Origin: JAVBPE01 sp031549865
GTDB taxonomy: Bacteria > Bacillota_I > Bacilli_A > Acholeplasmatales > Anaeroplasmataceae
Direction: 5' to 3'
Assembly (NCBI GenBank): GCA_031549865.1
Contig: JAVBPE010000002.1
Coordinates: forward strand, 310,001-374,000
DNA length: 64,000 nucleotides
Shown: positions 7,612 to 18,031 of the stretch, piece after piece
Numbering within the stretch: the first letter of the stretch is position 1
How the letters are laid out: each line of letters starts with the position of its first letter
Notes under the pieces: generated by a model
What the model saw: the letters and a program-made list of their open reading frames with translations, nothing else
The model's database searches: none
Told to the model about the DNA's origin: nothing
Program-made: the position numbers and the translations under genes

Positions 7612-9678
7612 ATGCGTTTGGATTTTAAATCCTATATTGATTCATTTGATTCAATTACAATAATAATAAATAAAAAATTTTGTGATAGTGAGAAAAAGTT
7701 TTTTTTACAAAGAAGTAAATATTTAGAAGAATTATCAATAATAAGAATTGATGATATCGGTGAGAGTTACAAATATATTTGTTTATTTTCAGAAGAAGTT
7801 AAGCTACATTTAGTTTATCATTTATTTGATGAAAGCAATAATCATTCAATTTTATTCTCAGGAAGAGTAGTAAGAGACCCTTTATTTGATCAAAAATTTA
7901 AATATGATGGGAAACTTGGAATTGTATATACTAAAAGTCAAACAACTTTTAAATTGTGGACTCCTGTTGCTAAAGATATTATTTTAGAATTAATTTCTCC
8001 TAATAATGAAAAAAGTGAAGAAAATTTAAAATATTTAGATTCAGGATTATGGGAAATAACTTTGAAAGGTGATTATGAGGGATATAAATATCGCTATAAT
8101 GTTAGAGTTAATGCTACGTATAGTGTTTGTTTAGACCCATATGGTATTGCTAGTAACTCAAATGCTCAATACAATTATGTTATAGATTTGTCTAAAATAT
8201 ATCAAATGAAAAATCGTAATCCTAAATTTAGTGGAAATTATGTTGACGCTATTATATATGAATTAAATATTAGAGATTTTACAATTGATAAGAAAATTAA
8301 TATTTTAAATAAAGGAAAATACAAAGGAATAATTGAAGACTCAAAATATTCTTTAAATTATGTTAAGAGTCTTGGGGTTACGCATATTCAACTTATGCCG
8401 GTTTATGACTTTGGTGGGGTAGATGAGTTAAGTCCTAATTTAAAATATAATTGGGGCTACAATCCAGAGCAATATTTTGTACCTGAGGGATGGTTTAGTG
8501 AAGATTCAGAAAATCCATATACAAGAATAAGCGAACTTAAAGAAGTAATTGATAAGGCCCACAATTTAGGTTTAAGAGTTAATATGGATGTTGTTTTTAA
8601 TCATGTCTTTGATTACCAAACATTCCCTTTTGAAAAATTAATACCTGGTTATTTTTACCGAGTAAACGAACATTCTAATTACACAGAAGTTTCAGGTTGT
8701 CAAAATGATTTGGCAACTGAAAAATATATGTGTTCACGTTTTATCAAAGATGTTTGCGAGTATTGGGTAGAGGAATTTAAGATTAATGGCTTTAGATTTG
8801 ATTTAATGGGGTTACTTGATATAAATACATTAAACTATTTGAAAACGCGTTTAAAGAGCATAGACGAGACAATAATGCTATATGGGGAAGGCTGGAATAT
8901 GGCAAATACTATTGCATATGAAAATCGTCCGATTAATGAAAATAATCATAAATTACCGGGATATGGTTTTTTTAATGATTCTTATCGTGATTTTTTTAAA
9001 GGAAGTCAGTGGAATAATAGTTTAGGGTTTTGCTTAGGCTCATCTATTAAGCCATATGATTTATTTAATTTATTTTTTGGGAGCTGCATTTTCTTTTATA
9101 AATTTAGAAATCCAAATCAAACTATTAATTATGTTGAATGTCATGATAATTATACTTTCTTTGATTATGCAAAGAAAAATTCGAATATGAGTGTAGATAA
9201 CATAAAAGAATGTTCAAAATTGGCACTTAGTATTGTGATTTTAAGCCAAGGAGTACCATTTATTCATGCTGGGCAAGAGTTCTTTAGGACTAAAAATATG
9301 GTTGAGAATTCTTATAATAGTGGTGATGAAATAAATAAAATGGATTGGAACCGCATGGAAGAAAATTTAAGTAATGTTAACACTTTAAAAGACTTGATTA
9401 AAATAAGAAAAGAATACAGCTTATTTAGATTAACTAATGAAACAGAAATCAAAAATAAAACAAGAATTTTAAAGAGAAATAATTCAAGTATTATATTTGA
9501 GTTGTCTGATGAAAATATTAGTTTTGAAATAATTATTAAAAATAATTTCATTAAAGAAAACTTTATTATGGCAGATAATTATTTTATGATTTTTGATTCT
9601 TATAAAATTGTTGAAAATAAAGAAACAAATTTTACTGTAGATAAACCAGGAGTTTTTATATTAAAGAAAATATTGTAG
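7612..9678 (+). CDS. pulA: Type I pullulanase
   Basis: 688-residue debranching enzyme (GH13) for alpha-1,6 links in glycogen, starch or pullulan. An N-terminal beta-sandwich region (CBM48-like, with FKLWTPVAKDIILELI around 103-118) precedes the catalytic barrel. The pullulanase signature YNWGYNPEQYFVPEG is present, as are the GH13 blocks MDVVFNHV, GFRFDLMGLLD (nucleophile Asp), YGEGWN (acid Glu) and ECHDNY. There is no signal peptide, so it acts in the cytoplasm, probably on stored glycogen or imported maltodextrin. It lies between cca and yhaM in a likely operon. Confidence 0.94.
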   Translation: MRLDFKSYIDSFDSITIIINKKFCDSEKKFFLQRSKYLEELSIIRIDDIGESYKYICLFSEEVKLHLVYHLFDESNNHSILFSGRVVRDPLFDQKFKYDGKLGIVYTKSQTTFKLWTPVAKDIILELISPNNEKSEENLKYLDSGLWEITLKGDYEGYKYRYNVRVNATYSVCLDPYGIASNSNAQYNYVIDLSKIYQMKNRNPKFSGNYVDAIIYELNIRDFTIDKKINILNKGKYKGIIEDSKYSLNYVKSLGVTHIQLMPVYDFGGVDELSPNLKYNWGYNPEQYFVPEGWFSEDSENPYTRISELKEVIDKAHNLGLRVNMDVVFNHVFDYQTFPFEKLIPGYFYRVNEHSNYTEVSGCQNDLATEKYMCSRFIKDVCEYWVEEFKINGFRFDLMGLLDINTLNYLKTRLKSIDETIMLYGEGWNMANTIAYENRPINENNHKLPGYGFFNDSYRDFFKGSQWNNSLGFCLGSSIKPYDLFNLFFGSCIFFYKFRNPNQTINYVECHDNYTFFDYAKKNSNMSVDNIKECSKLALSIVILSQGVPFIHAGQEFFRTKNMVENSYNSGDEINKMDWNRMEENLSNVNTLKDLIKIRKEYSLFRLTNETEIKNKTRILKRNNSSIIFELSDENISFEIIIKNNFIKENFIMADNYFMIFDSYKIVENKETNFTVDKPGVFILKKIL

Positions 9679-9687
9679 GAGGTATTT

Positions 9688-10581
9688 ATGGAATTAATAA
9701 AATATGGGAAAATTGAAGCAAAAAATTCATCTGATGGAATGATTAATTTAGTTGTTGGGCTTTCTGATAATTCAAAATTAAATATAAAAGTATCAACTTT
9801 TGAAGGATTAGAATTAAATAAAATATATAAATTTTTCGTATCTATTAAAGAAGGTTCAACTAGAACAACTACATTTTTAGAAAAATTCGCTAATATTAAA
9901 GATTTACCCTTAGAAGAACAAGATATGGTTCTTAGATCTTTTCAAGCATCAGCTCCAATTAGTGGTTTAGCTTTGAAAGAAAGAATTAATGTATATCTTC
10001 ATAAAATAGAGAATGATATTATTAAAGATGTTACAACTGCTTTAATAAAAAAATATGAAGAACTGTTTTATACATATCCTGCTGCCCAAAAACTTCATCA
10101 TGCTTACGTTGGAGGATTAGCATACCATACCTTAAGTATGTTAGATATAGTCGATCAATTTATAATCACTTATCCATACTTAGATAAAAATTATCTATAT
10201 TCAGGGATTATTTTGCATGATGTTGGCAAAGTTATAGAATTTAGTGATGTCCAAAATACCGAGTATGCGCTTGAAGGGCAATTAATAGGACATTTAGTTT
10301 TAGGAACTATGGAAATAGAAGAAGAAGCAAAAAAACTTGGATATGAGAATACGGAAGAAGTATTAATTTTAAAGCATATAGTTTTATCTCATCATGGTCA
10401 ACCTCAATTTGGTGCTGCAAAAAGGCCTATGACTTCTGAAGCATTTTTAATCTGGTACTTAGATACATTAGACTCTAAGTTAAGAGTTTTAGGGGATTAT
10501 TTAGAGGGGACTGAAGAAGGTTTATTTACAGAGCCAATAGCTGTCTTAGACAAATTTAAATATTATAAACCTAAAAAGTAA
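9688..10581 (+). CDS. yhaM: 3'-5' exoribonuclease YhaM family (HD domain)
   Basis: 297 residues with an N-terminal OB-like region and a C-terminal HD domain. The phosphohydrolase metal residues are in AYHTLSM, IILHDVGKV and LKHIVLSHHGQ. YhaM trims single-stranded 3' ends of RNA in Firmicutes; DNase activity is also reported for the family. AGGAGG precedes the ATG, 9 bases after pulA. The operon ends at a strong bidirectional hairpin. Confidence 0.88.
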   Translation: MELIKYGKIEAKNSSDGMINLVVGLSDNSKLNIKVSTFEGLELNKIYKFFVSIKEGSTRTTTFLEKFANIKDLPLEEQDMVLRSFQASAPISGLALKERINVYLHKIENDIIKDVTTALIKKYEELFYTYPAAQKLHHAYVGGLAYHTLSMLDIVDQFIITYPYLDKNYLYSGIILHDVGKVIEFSDVQNTEYALEGQLIGHLVLGTMEIEEEAKKLGYENTEEVLILKHIVLSHHGQPQFGAAKRPMTSEAFLIWYLDTLDSKLRVLGDYLEGTEEGLFTEPIAVLDKFKYYKPKK

Positions 10582-10610
10582 AAAAGACTGCAGTTGCAGT
10601 CTTTTTTTTA
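10581..10610. terminator. Bidirectional intrinsic terminator
   Basis: A perfect 9-bp stem AAGACTGCA / TGCAGTCTT with a 2-base loop, A run on the left and T run on the right, between convergent yhaM and the lipoprotein operon. Confidence 0.9.
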
Positions 10611-13316
10611 CCATTTTGTATTGAACCAACCATCAAATACAGGATCAGTAGAAGTAGAATATGAATTTATACTTCTTTCTAATGAACCAATATAATTACT
10701 TTGTAATGTATTATATGTATCATTAGTAAATGTAATTTCTCCTAATTTAGAAATTAATCTGTATTCTTGGAATGAACTACTTGTATATCTAGAAATAATT
10801 GATGTAAAAGCATTTGCAACAGCAGTTTCAACTGTTGATTTTAAACTTACTACACCATCTGAAGTTTGACTTTCATAGAAATAAATTAATAATTGATTAA
10901 TAGATGGAATATCACTTTCTGAATATGCATCTACATAGATATATATTGAACTATCTACAGTATCATCATCGTCAGTATCAGCTTTAATAATTACTTTAAT
11001 TTTTTCATAATCATTAATACCATCATTATTACTATCTATATCATCAGATGCAAGTTGTTTTGCACTGTTTGGTTCAGTAATAGAGTTTACGTACATTAAA
11101 TGATATCCAAATTGAGTTAAACAAATATCATCATAAGTGAATGATAAGTCGGCGAATTCAAGGTAATCTTCTTGATCATCAGTATCAAATGTAACTACTT
11201 CACGATATAAATTTTCCACATAAATTGAGAATTCTTCTACATAGTTGCTCTTATTACTATCAGATATATCACCAAGCTCTTCAACAGTTACTTGGAAATT
11301 AAACTTTGTTTTAAAATCATTCCATGTATAACCTTGGTAGTCAGGATGATTCAAAGCTAGACCTTCATTATAGGCTTTTGCAATATATTTAAAAGCATCT
11401 AATTTATCAGTAGTAATGTATTCAGATTCAGCAATAACTGCTTTTGATAATGCTTCAACTGCAGCTTTATATTCAACTAATTCATTAGCACTTAATTTTT
11501 CCATAAATTCTTTTGGATCATCAATTGTTCCATCACAATTATCATCAACATAAATTAAGAAATGTGTAATATTTATTGTGAATAATGAGTTATATGCTTT
11601 TTGTACATAAACTAAGAAATTTTCAAATAATGTATTTTCTCCGCCTACGTATTGATGACTTTCATTATCAAACAAACTTAAGTTTTCATGATTTGATAAG
11701 AATGCTTTCTTTACAGCTGCAGCAGTAATATAATGTTTTTCAACATCATCTTGTGTTGTATATCCAAATTTAGACATTAAGAATGTTTGTAAACCAATTT
11801 CTTTTGCATAAGTTGAATCTTTACCTTTATTAAAAGTTTTAATAGAATCTTTTAAAGCCGAATAAGCAGTATCCATATCATCTGAGTCAATTAAATCTAA
11901 ATAATTGTTATTGCTATCTAAAAGCCATTTATTAACTAATAGATTAGTTGCTGTTTCATTACCGATAGTATAAGCAAGTTCGTTAAAGAAACTATCAACT
12001 GTAATTATTGTTGTTTTATCATTATAAACAATTTTTATAACATCATTTGAACTAATATTAGAAGTGAAATCGTAATAGTCGCTATAAACGCTCTCAAATT
12101 GATATTCTAAATAAGGATCGTATATTTCAACAGTTGATTCTTCAAGTCTTTCTAAGAATAGTTTGTCATAGTAAGAAGAAGTTGCTTTTTTATCCACAAG
12201 TTTTTTAAATAATTTTGCATAGATTTCTTCTTTGTTAGTAGCTGAACCACTTGCACCATCTAAATCAGCATATTCAACTGGTTCACTTGTTTCAGTTATA
12301 TAATTTGTATTTATTCTATAAACCATTATATACTTATTATTTAAGTTATATGGAGAATAATTAAATTCACCATCTGCTAACGAATCATAATAGTATTCTT
12401 TAAAATTTGTAGAAATATTAGCAATATCAGTATTTTTATCGTTTTGAGTAAAATTAGTATAGCTTGATTCAGTGTAGTTATAAGTAGTTAATGTTTCACG
12501 GTAAGAATAGTATTCATTATACATATGTAAGTAGAAGTTAAGTATTTCTTCTTGTGATGATTCCTCAGTTAATTCACCAAGTGCAGTTACCGCATTATCA
12601 TATATTTTATATGCATCTTTTCTTGAATTGAAACGGATTATTATAGCTTGAGTATCATTATATTCTTTATAATAATTGTTATATTCATTTTTAATAGAAT
12701 AATCACTTATATAATAAGTATTGGCAACTAAATCTCCATTGTCATTTTCTACTTTTTCTTTTAATGTTAATTCATTTAATGATGCTACAGCTGCTCTTTT
12801 TTGAGCGACTTGTAATTTATAATTATTAACAATGTGCTCAGGGAAATCAGCAACAAATTTATCGTTTTCTATAGAATATGATAAATCATTTAAAACTACA
12901 GTTACACCATCTTTTGCCATTTGATCAATATATTTCAATTTATATTGTTCAATTTGTTTTGCTGTATATTTTTTTGCAGTCTTTGCAACAGTAGTTGAAA
13001 GCATTTCGCTAAATACTAAATCATTAATATCATTATGATCATCTTCATTATTAACATAATCAACTGCATTTATTTCATCAGCAAATAATGCTTCTTTTAC
13101 GTGGTTAAGGACATATCCATAGCCGCTAACACGCAGTTTGTTATAAACCTCAAGGTTTGATACGCTGTAACTTCCAGCAGTAGCAAACACTTGAGAATCA
13201 GTAATTGAACCATAAGGTACATTAGTTATATTTCTTGTATCTTTATTACAACTTGATATTGTAAAAGTAACCATTACAGAAAGAATAACTAAAAATAATT
13301 TTTTAAATTTCTTCAT
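10608..13316 (-). CDS. Large lipoprotein, 902 aa, paralogue of the upstream gene
   Basis: Signal peptide with lipobox (VTFTISSC) predicts a membrane-anchored extracellular protein. The region after it (VFATAGSYSVSNLEVYNKLR..) faintly recalls the N-terminus of SurA/PrsA foldases, but no parvulin domain is obvious. Acidic loops of the DxDxDG kind occur near residues 587 (DDNCDGTIDD) and 757 (DIDSNNDGINDYE), suggesting calcium binding. The start ATG at 13316 follows GGAG (13326-13329) inside the end of the upstream gene; a GTG at 13331 overlaps that site and is rejected. Very rich in Asn, Tyr, Asp and Ser. Function unknown. Confidence 0.8.
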   Translation of the reverse strand: MKKFKKLFLVILSVMVTFTISSCNKDTRNITNVPYGSITDSQVFATAGSYSVSNLEVYNKLRVSGYGYVLNHVKEALFADEINAVDYVNNEDDHNDINDLVFSEMLSTTVAKTAKKYTAKQIEQYKLKYIDQMAKDGVTVVLNDLSYSIENDKFVADFPEHIVNNYKLQVAQKRAAVASLNELTLKEKVENDNGDLVANTYYISDYSIKNEYNNYYKEYNDTQAIIIRFNSRKDAYKIYDNAVTALGELTEESSQEEILNFYLHMYNEYYSYRETLTTYNYTESSYTNFTQNDKNTDIANISTNFKEYYYDSLADGEFNYSPYNLNNKYIMVYRINTNYITETSEPVEYADLDGASGSATNKEEIYAKLFKKLVDKKATSSYYDKLFLERLEESTVEIYDPYLEYQFESVYSDYYDFTSNISSNDVIKIVYNDKTTIITVDSFFNELAYTIGNETATNLLVNKWLLDSNNNYLDLIDSDDMDTAYSALKDSIKTFNKGKDSTYAKEIGLQTFLMSKFGYTTQDDVEKHYITAAAVKKAFLSNHENLSLFDNESHQYVGGENTLFENFLVYVQKAYNSLFTINITHFLIYVDDNCDGTIDDPKEFMEKLSANELVEYKAAVEALSKAVIAESEYITTDKLDAFKYIAKAYNEGLALNHPDYQGYTWNDFKTKFNFQVTVEELGDISDSNKSNYVEEFSIYVENLYREVVTFDTDDQEDYLEFADLSFTYDDICLTQFGYHLMYVNSITEPNSAKQLASDDIDSNNDGINDYEKIKVIIKADTDDDDTVDSSIYIYVDAYSESDIPSINQLLIYFYESQTSDGVVSLKSTVETAVANAFTSIISRYTSSSFQEYRLISKLGEITFTNDTYNTLQSNYIGSLERSINSYSTSTDPVFDGWFNTKW

Positions 13317-13320
13317 GTTA

Positions 13321-16254
13321 TTATTCTCCACTTTCTAATATCAATTCTAAGTCAGCTTTCCAATTGGCAAAGTTGTTAGTTAATGAAGTTTCATCAACGT
13401 AATTATTAGAAACTCTATTATTTATTGTTAATAATTTTTCAGTTCTAGCTAAGCCATCAGTAGTAGCAAATTCAAAATCAGCTGATTGAACGTCTTTAGC
13501 ATACTTCATAAGAATTATAAGTTGACTTGTAGAATCAGTATATTTTGAAATAACTGGTGACAAGTAACTACTTAACGCACTTGATACTGATGAAGGAATT
13601 AATTCATTCGTACCTTCTTCTAAGAATTCATATAAATATAATTTAATTTGATTTAATGAAACATCATCACCATCACTTAATAAATCAGCAATAGTAATAA
13701 CTTCATCTTTAAATAAAATAGTTATATTGTTATAAATATTATAAGTATCATCATCAGAAGTGTAAGTAAAGCTTGAAGGTGCAACTGCATCTTTTAATAG
13801 TAATAGAGTGTAGCCATTTTCAAGTTCTAGGCCTTTTCCATCAATATCGATATATTCAGTTTGGAATGTTTTATTTAATTTGAAATCAACAGAATTATAA
13901 ACTTCTTTTATACGTTTTAAAATTATTTCATCAATTGTGTTATTAGTATTTGATGCAGCAGATAAGTCTTCAATTTTTATATATAAACCTAATTTTCTAT
14001 ACTCTGCCCATGTACATTCAGGCGATGTTGGATCAAATTCGAAATCATCTTCGCCAAAAGTTCCTTGAGGAGTAGAAGCACCATTATCAAAACGTGAAGA
14101 TGAATTATATTCTTCAACTATGCTAGTAAGTGTAGTTGAATGATCAGTTGAACTTGCAGATAAAATATTGATAATTAAATCAAATAATTTATTAGAAGCA
14201 TCAATTTGTTCTTGATTCCATAAATCAATTGTATCTGCAACCCCATCTTCATCCATATCGATGTATATTACTAATGAAGAACCACCAACTGAAAAATAGT
14301 TATTGTATGCTTGCATAGTATATGATTTAAAGAAATTCAATAATGTATCAGATGTATACTTGTTAACTAATTTTGCAGAAGTAGCATTTAATTTATAATA
14401 ATTATTTATAATGTCATTAATATTTGCAGTATGGAAATATAACATTAAGAAATTATATTTACCAAGCGATGAAGGATAACCACTTGAAGCTAAATTATCA
14501 TTTGCAAAAGCTGCTAAAACATATTCAATATTTCTATGATATGTATCAACATCTTCTTTTGAGAAACCAGTTTTGTAATAGTCTGTATCCTTAATTACTT
14601 TTTTACAAAGAATATCTAAAGCAGTAGTAGGGCCATTTTTCATTTCTAATTGTTCAAAACATTCATCAGCAGTTAAATAATAATATTCACCATCATATTT
14701 TATTTCAGCTAAATAATTTGAATCTTTAGCCTTACTGCGATTTTTAGTATAATTGCTATTTTTTGAAGCATAAGAAATTTCTAAATATTCATCATATATT
14801 TTGATTTTCATTTCAGCTATAGCTTCACTAAATGCTTTTTCAGTATATGAATTATTGTTTGAATCTTCAATTAAATCTTCAATAATTAAATTATATAATT
14901 CAGTATTTTTGTAATTTTCATCGCCGACATTTCCAGTGATTTTTTCATATAAATCATCATCTGAAATATCTTTTTCGTATATATCATAAGTATCAGGTTC
15001 TTGACCTATTTTAAATATTAAATAGTAATATGAACCATAAGAACGTCCGCTAGTAGTATAACGATTGTAAGCAGTACCTTCACTATCATCAACACTAAGT
15101 GTTTGATATACATAAGTTTTTAAACTTGAAGAAATTTTACTAATTTCTTTACTTGTATAGTGAGTATATTCACTTGAACTTATTAAACTATAAATATCAT
15201 CAACAGTTTTATTATTTTCAGTATTAATAATATCATAACTATTCATAATTGCTTCAGTTACATTACGACGATCTAAAGTATCAGTATTTACACCTAAATT
15301 AACATTATTTAATTGTTCTCTATATGTATAAATATAATTATATATTTCAATATAAATTTGTAATATACCAGCTTCACCAATACGTGATTCAATGTTGTAA
15401 CGATATTGATCTTGAGTAGAATCAGTTAAGTTTATTTCAAAGTCATTATAATATTTTGTATATTGGTAATATGACATAGGCTTATCAGCTTTAATGTAAT
15501 ACCAGTTTGTTTTATATGTTTTAATACCAAATGCTCTTAAAGTAGTATTTACTTCATCTTCATTAATAAAACGAACCATTAATAAATCAATATCGCCTTG
15601 ATTTAAATATTCATCTTTATATTTGTTTAAAATTTGAGATGTTGAAAAGAATCCGTCATCTTCTACATCTTCAACTTCATCATCAGCTTCTTTTTTTGCT
15701 TCTAACAATTTATCTTTAGCGAATAATTTTTTAGCTAATGTTTTATAAAAATATTTATAAGTGTTAGTATAATTTCCATCCATAATTTCTTGAAAATCTA
15801 ATTCAACATTATATTCAACATAGACGTTATCGATAAATTTTTGTAAAGTTTGTTTTTTGATAGTGTTAGAAACATCTTTTAAAGATTCTGGATCTTCACT
15901 AGCAAGCGCAAAAATATTTACTATAGCGATATCTTCTAATTCTTTTAAATATTTTTCTTTCTTTTCAGCGTCAGTATTGTTTTCAACAACATCTACGATT
16001 TCATCGTAATACTTTTGATATAATACCTTTTCCATTTTAGCAGTTAACAAATCAGTAGTATTCCAACGGAATTCTTCCCATAATTCGCCTTTTGTTACAG
16101 AATAGTCACCTAAGGTTAAATATGTTTCATTAACGTCTATATTACCTATTAAATTCGAATTTTTACATGATGAGACAGAAATTAGCAAAACGAATGTCAT
16201 TAGCAATAATGAGATTTTACGAATTGGTAATTTTGTCATGATTTTTTTAATCAT
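13321..16254 (-). CDS. Large lipoprotein, 977 aa, first gene of the pair
   Basis: Signal peptide with lipobox (LISVSSC) and a following segment TYLTLGDYSVTKGELWEEFR that matches the equivalent place in the downstream paralogue (FATAGSYSVSNLEVYNKLR). Contains a DMDEDGVADT acidic loop near residue 660, possibly calcium-binding. A highly acidic stretch near residue 195 (EADDEVEDVEDD) follows a Lys-rich helix. AAGGAG with an 8-base gap fixes the start at 16254; TTGCAA-N17-TAATAT upstream on this strand is a plausible promoter. Distant resemblance to SurA/PrsA-type chaperones is a guess; otherwise unrecognised. Only 4 bases separate it from the next gene. Confidence 0.8.
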   Translation of the reverse strand: MIKKIMTKLPIRKISLLLMTFVLLISVSSCKNSNLIGNIDVNETYLTLGDYSVTKGELWEEFRWNTTDLLTAKMEKVLYQKYYDEIVDVVENNTDAEKKEKYLKELEDIAIVNIFALASEDPESLKDVSNTIKKQTLQKFIDNVYVEYNVELDFQEIMDGNYTNTYKYFYKTLAKKLFAKDKLLEAKKEADDEVEDVEDDGFFSTSQILNKYKDEYLNQGDIDLLMVRFINEDEVNTTLRAFGIKTYKTNWYYIKADKPMSYYQYTKYYNDFEINLTDSTQDQYRYNIESRIGEAGILQIYIEIYNYIYTYREQLNNVNLGVNTDTLDRRNVTEAIMNSYDIINTENNKTVDDIYSLISSSEYTHYTSKEISKISSSLKTYVYQTLSVDDSEGTAYNRYTTSGRSYGSYYYLIFKIGQEPDTYDIYEKDISDDDLYEKITGNVGDENYKNTELYNLIIEDLIEDSNNNSYTEKAFSEAIAEMKIKIYDEYLEISYASKNSNYTKNRSKAKDSNYLAEIKYDGEYYYLTADECFEQLEMKNGPTTALDILCKKVIKDTDYYKTGFSKEDVDTYHRNIEYVLAAFANDNLASSGYPSSLGKYNFLMLYFHTANINDIINNYYKLNATSAKLVNKYTSDTLLNFFKSYTMQAYNNYFSVGGSSLVIYIDMDEDGVADTIDLWNQEQIDASNKLFDLIINILSASSTDHSTTLTSIVEEYNSSSRFDNGASTPQGTFGEDDFEFDPTSPECTWAEYRKLGLYIKIEDLSAASNTNNTIDEIILKRIKEVYNSVDFKLNKTFQTEYIDIDGKGLELENGYTLLLLKDAVAPSSFTYTSDDDTYNIYNNITILFKDEVITIADLLSDGDDVSLNQIKLYLYEFLEEGTNELIPSSVSSALSSYLSPVISKYTDSTSQLIILMKYAKDVQSADFEFATTDGLARTEKLLTINNRVSNNYVDETSLTNNFANWKADLELILESGE

Positions 16255-16487
16255 TTGTATTACTCCTTATACCTAAAAATTTTAAACTATAGCACTATAT
16301 ATATTATCATTAATATAATCAAATTGCAAGTGAAAATATATGTAAAATTGAGGAAGAAATTCTAAAAAAATGGTGAAAAAAAAGATTTTAATAATTTATG
16401 TTTTTTTTAAAATAATATAGGCAAATGTAATTTCACTAAAATTTGTTTTTGAATATAATATATTGAGAATAGAAAGGAGGAAAAAAC

Positions 16488-16595
16488 ATGGCACAAAATT
16501 CTTGCAATAGTTGTGGTGGAAACGAATCTGGTTACGCTTTAATCTTAGTGTTATTTATTCTTTTAGTTATTATCGGTACAGCGTGGCTTGTTTAA
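16488..16595 (+). CDS. YjcZ-type tiny sporulation membrane protein, 35 aa
   Basis: Polar, Cys/Gly-containing N-terminus (NSCNSCGGNESG) followed by one helix ALILVLFILLVIIGTAWL. This is the pattern of the YjcZ/'tiny TM bacill' family of small proteins expressed in sporulating Bacilli. AAAGGAGG lies 7 bases before the ATG, and a terminator follows immediately, so it is a single-gene transcript. The 232 bases upstream (16256-16487) hold no other gene, only the divergent promoter of the lipoprotein operon and AT-rich DNA. Confidence 0.82.
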   Translation: MAQNSCNSCGGNESGYALILVLFILLVIIGTAWLV

Positions 16596-16606
16596 ATATT
16601 TAACTG

Positions 16607-16630
16607 GTCCCAAATAATGGGGCTTTTTTT
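16607..16630 (+). terminator. Intrinsic terminator after YjcZ-like gene
   Basis: Stem GTCCC / GGGGC (one G-T pair), 7-base loop, then a T run. Confidence 0.75.
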
Positions 16631-16676
16631 GTTGAAAAAAATAATTAATCGTGGTATTCTAAAATAAGGTGACGAC

Positions 16677-17504
16677 ATGAGAGTTCAAGTTTTAGCAAGC
16701 GGTTCAAAAGGTAATTCAACTTTAGTAATTACTAAACAACATAACATTTTAATTGATTTAGGAATCAGTAAAAGAAGAATTGATTCAATATTATCTAATA
16801 TTGGACTTAGTTCAAATTCAATTGATTCTATTTTTTTGACGCATGAACACATTGACCACACATCTGGACTTGCTGTATTTTTAAAGTATTCTAATGCGAC
16901 ATTATTTTTAAGTAGAGGAACTTACATTGGGATAATGAGGGGTAAAAACGAAGCTTTAAAAAATGCTTTACAAGTACATGAATCTAAAAAATTAATAATC
17001 ACTTTTAACAATTTAAACAATAGAAACTTATATCAAAATATAATGTTGGATGATGTTTTTATTGAACCAATTACAACATTCCATGATGCTGTTGAACCGG
17101 TTGGTTATATTATCAATGAGAACGATTCTAAGTTAGTATTCATCACGGATACTGGTTATATACACAAAAATCTTTATGAAAAAATTAGTAATGCAAACTG
17201 TTATATTTTTGAATGCAATCACGACCCAGAAGTATTGATGAATTCAGATCGTCCATATAGTTTAAAAATGAGAATTTTATCTGATCATGGACATTTATCA
17301 AATGAAGATGCTCTCTATACTTTAGCTAATGTTATTGGCGATAAAACAAAGAAAATTTATTACGCTCATATATCGGAAGAATGTAACTTGTTTGAAATAA
17401 TTAATATGACAAAAAACAATATTTTTAATCAATTAGGACTAGTTACTGATCACATCAAGTTCGAATTCACTTCTCAAATGCCTTTAGAGGTATATGAGGT
17501 ATGA
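16677..17504 (+). CDS. walJ: MBL-fold hydrolase WalJ (YycJ)
   Basis: Metallo-beta-lactamase fold protein of 275 residues with the metal motif FLTHEHIDHTSG (HxHxDH), then ITDTGY and a C-terminal YYAHISEE segment. It opens with VLASGSKGNSTLV, typical of YycJ/WalJ, reported to affect cell wall and DNA replication coordination in Firmicutes; biochemical evidence points to 5' exonuclease activity. Its stop overlaps the rlmH start by 4 bases (ATGA), the usual walJ-rlmH proximity. No walRK two-component genes are present in the window. Confidence 0.9.
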   Translation: MRVQVLASGSKGNSTLVITKQHNILIDLGISKRRIDSILSNIGLSSNSIDSIFLTHEHIDHTSGLAVFLKYSNATLFLSRGTYIGIMRGKNEALKNALQVHESKKLIITFNNLNNRNLYQNIMLDDVFIEPITTFHDAVEPVGYIINENDSKLVFITDTGYIHKNLYEKISNANCYIFECNHDPEVLMNSDRPYSLKMRILSDHGHLSNEDALYTLANVIGDKTKKIYYAHISEECNLFEIINMTKNNIFNQLGLVTDHIKFEFTSQMPLEVYEV

Positions 17505-17980
17505 AAATAACAATTATAAGTGTTGGAAAATTGAAAGAAAAGTATTTAATAGACGGAATTAATGAATATAGTAAAAGAATAACTAAGTATTCAAAAATAG
17601 AATTTATAGAAGTAAATGATGAAGCAACTCCAGATAATTGTAGTTTAAAACAAATAGAAGAAATCAAAAATATTGAAGGCGAAAAAATATTAAATAAAGT
17701 TGATTTAAAATCTTATATAATTGTTTTGGATTTAAAAGGTGAAATGCTGAAAAGTGAAGAATTAGCTAATAAATTTTTAGATATTCAATCGTATTATTCA
17801 TCTAGTATTACTTTTATTATTGGTGGGTCTTTAGGACTAGCCAATGAGGTTATAGCTAAAGCAAATTACCGACTATGTTTTTCGAAAATGACTTTCCCTC
17901 ACCAATTAATGAAATTAATTCTATTAGAACAAATTTATCGTGCTTTTAAAATAAATAACAATGAAACATACCATAAATAA
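17501..17980 (+). CDS. rlmH: 23S rRNA (pseudouridine1915-N3)-methyltransferase
   Basis: 159-residue SPOUT methyltransferase. Starts MKITIISVGKLKEKYL, contains the SAM knot FIIGGSLGL and ends with LCFSKMTFPHQLMKLILLEQIYRAFKI..YHK, all RlmH hallmarks. It methylates pseudouridine 1915 in helix 69 of assembled 70S ribosomes. Overlaps walJ by 4 bases; a terminator hairpin begins within its last codons. Confidence 0.96.
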   Translation: MKITIISVGKLKEKYLIDGINEYSKRITKYSKIEFIEVNDEATPDNCSLKQIEEIKNIEGEKILNKVDLKSYIIVLDLKGEMLKSEELANKFLDIQSYYSSSITFIIGGSLGLANEVIAKANYRLCFSKMTFPHQLMKLILLEQIYRAFKINNNETYHK

Positions 17981-17999
17981 ATTAAGGGTATGTTTTTTT
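17965..17999 (+). terminator. Intrinsic terminator overlapping the end of rlmH
   Basis: Stem AACATACC / GGTATGTT followed by a T run. Confidence 0.8.
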
Positions 18000-18031
18000 G
18001 CGTTTTATAGGTTTATTTGAGGTTACAATAA

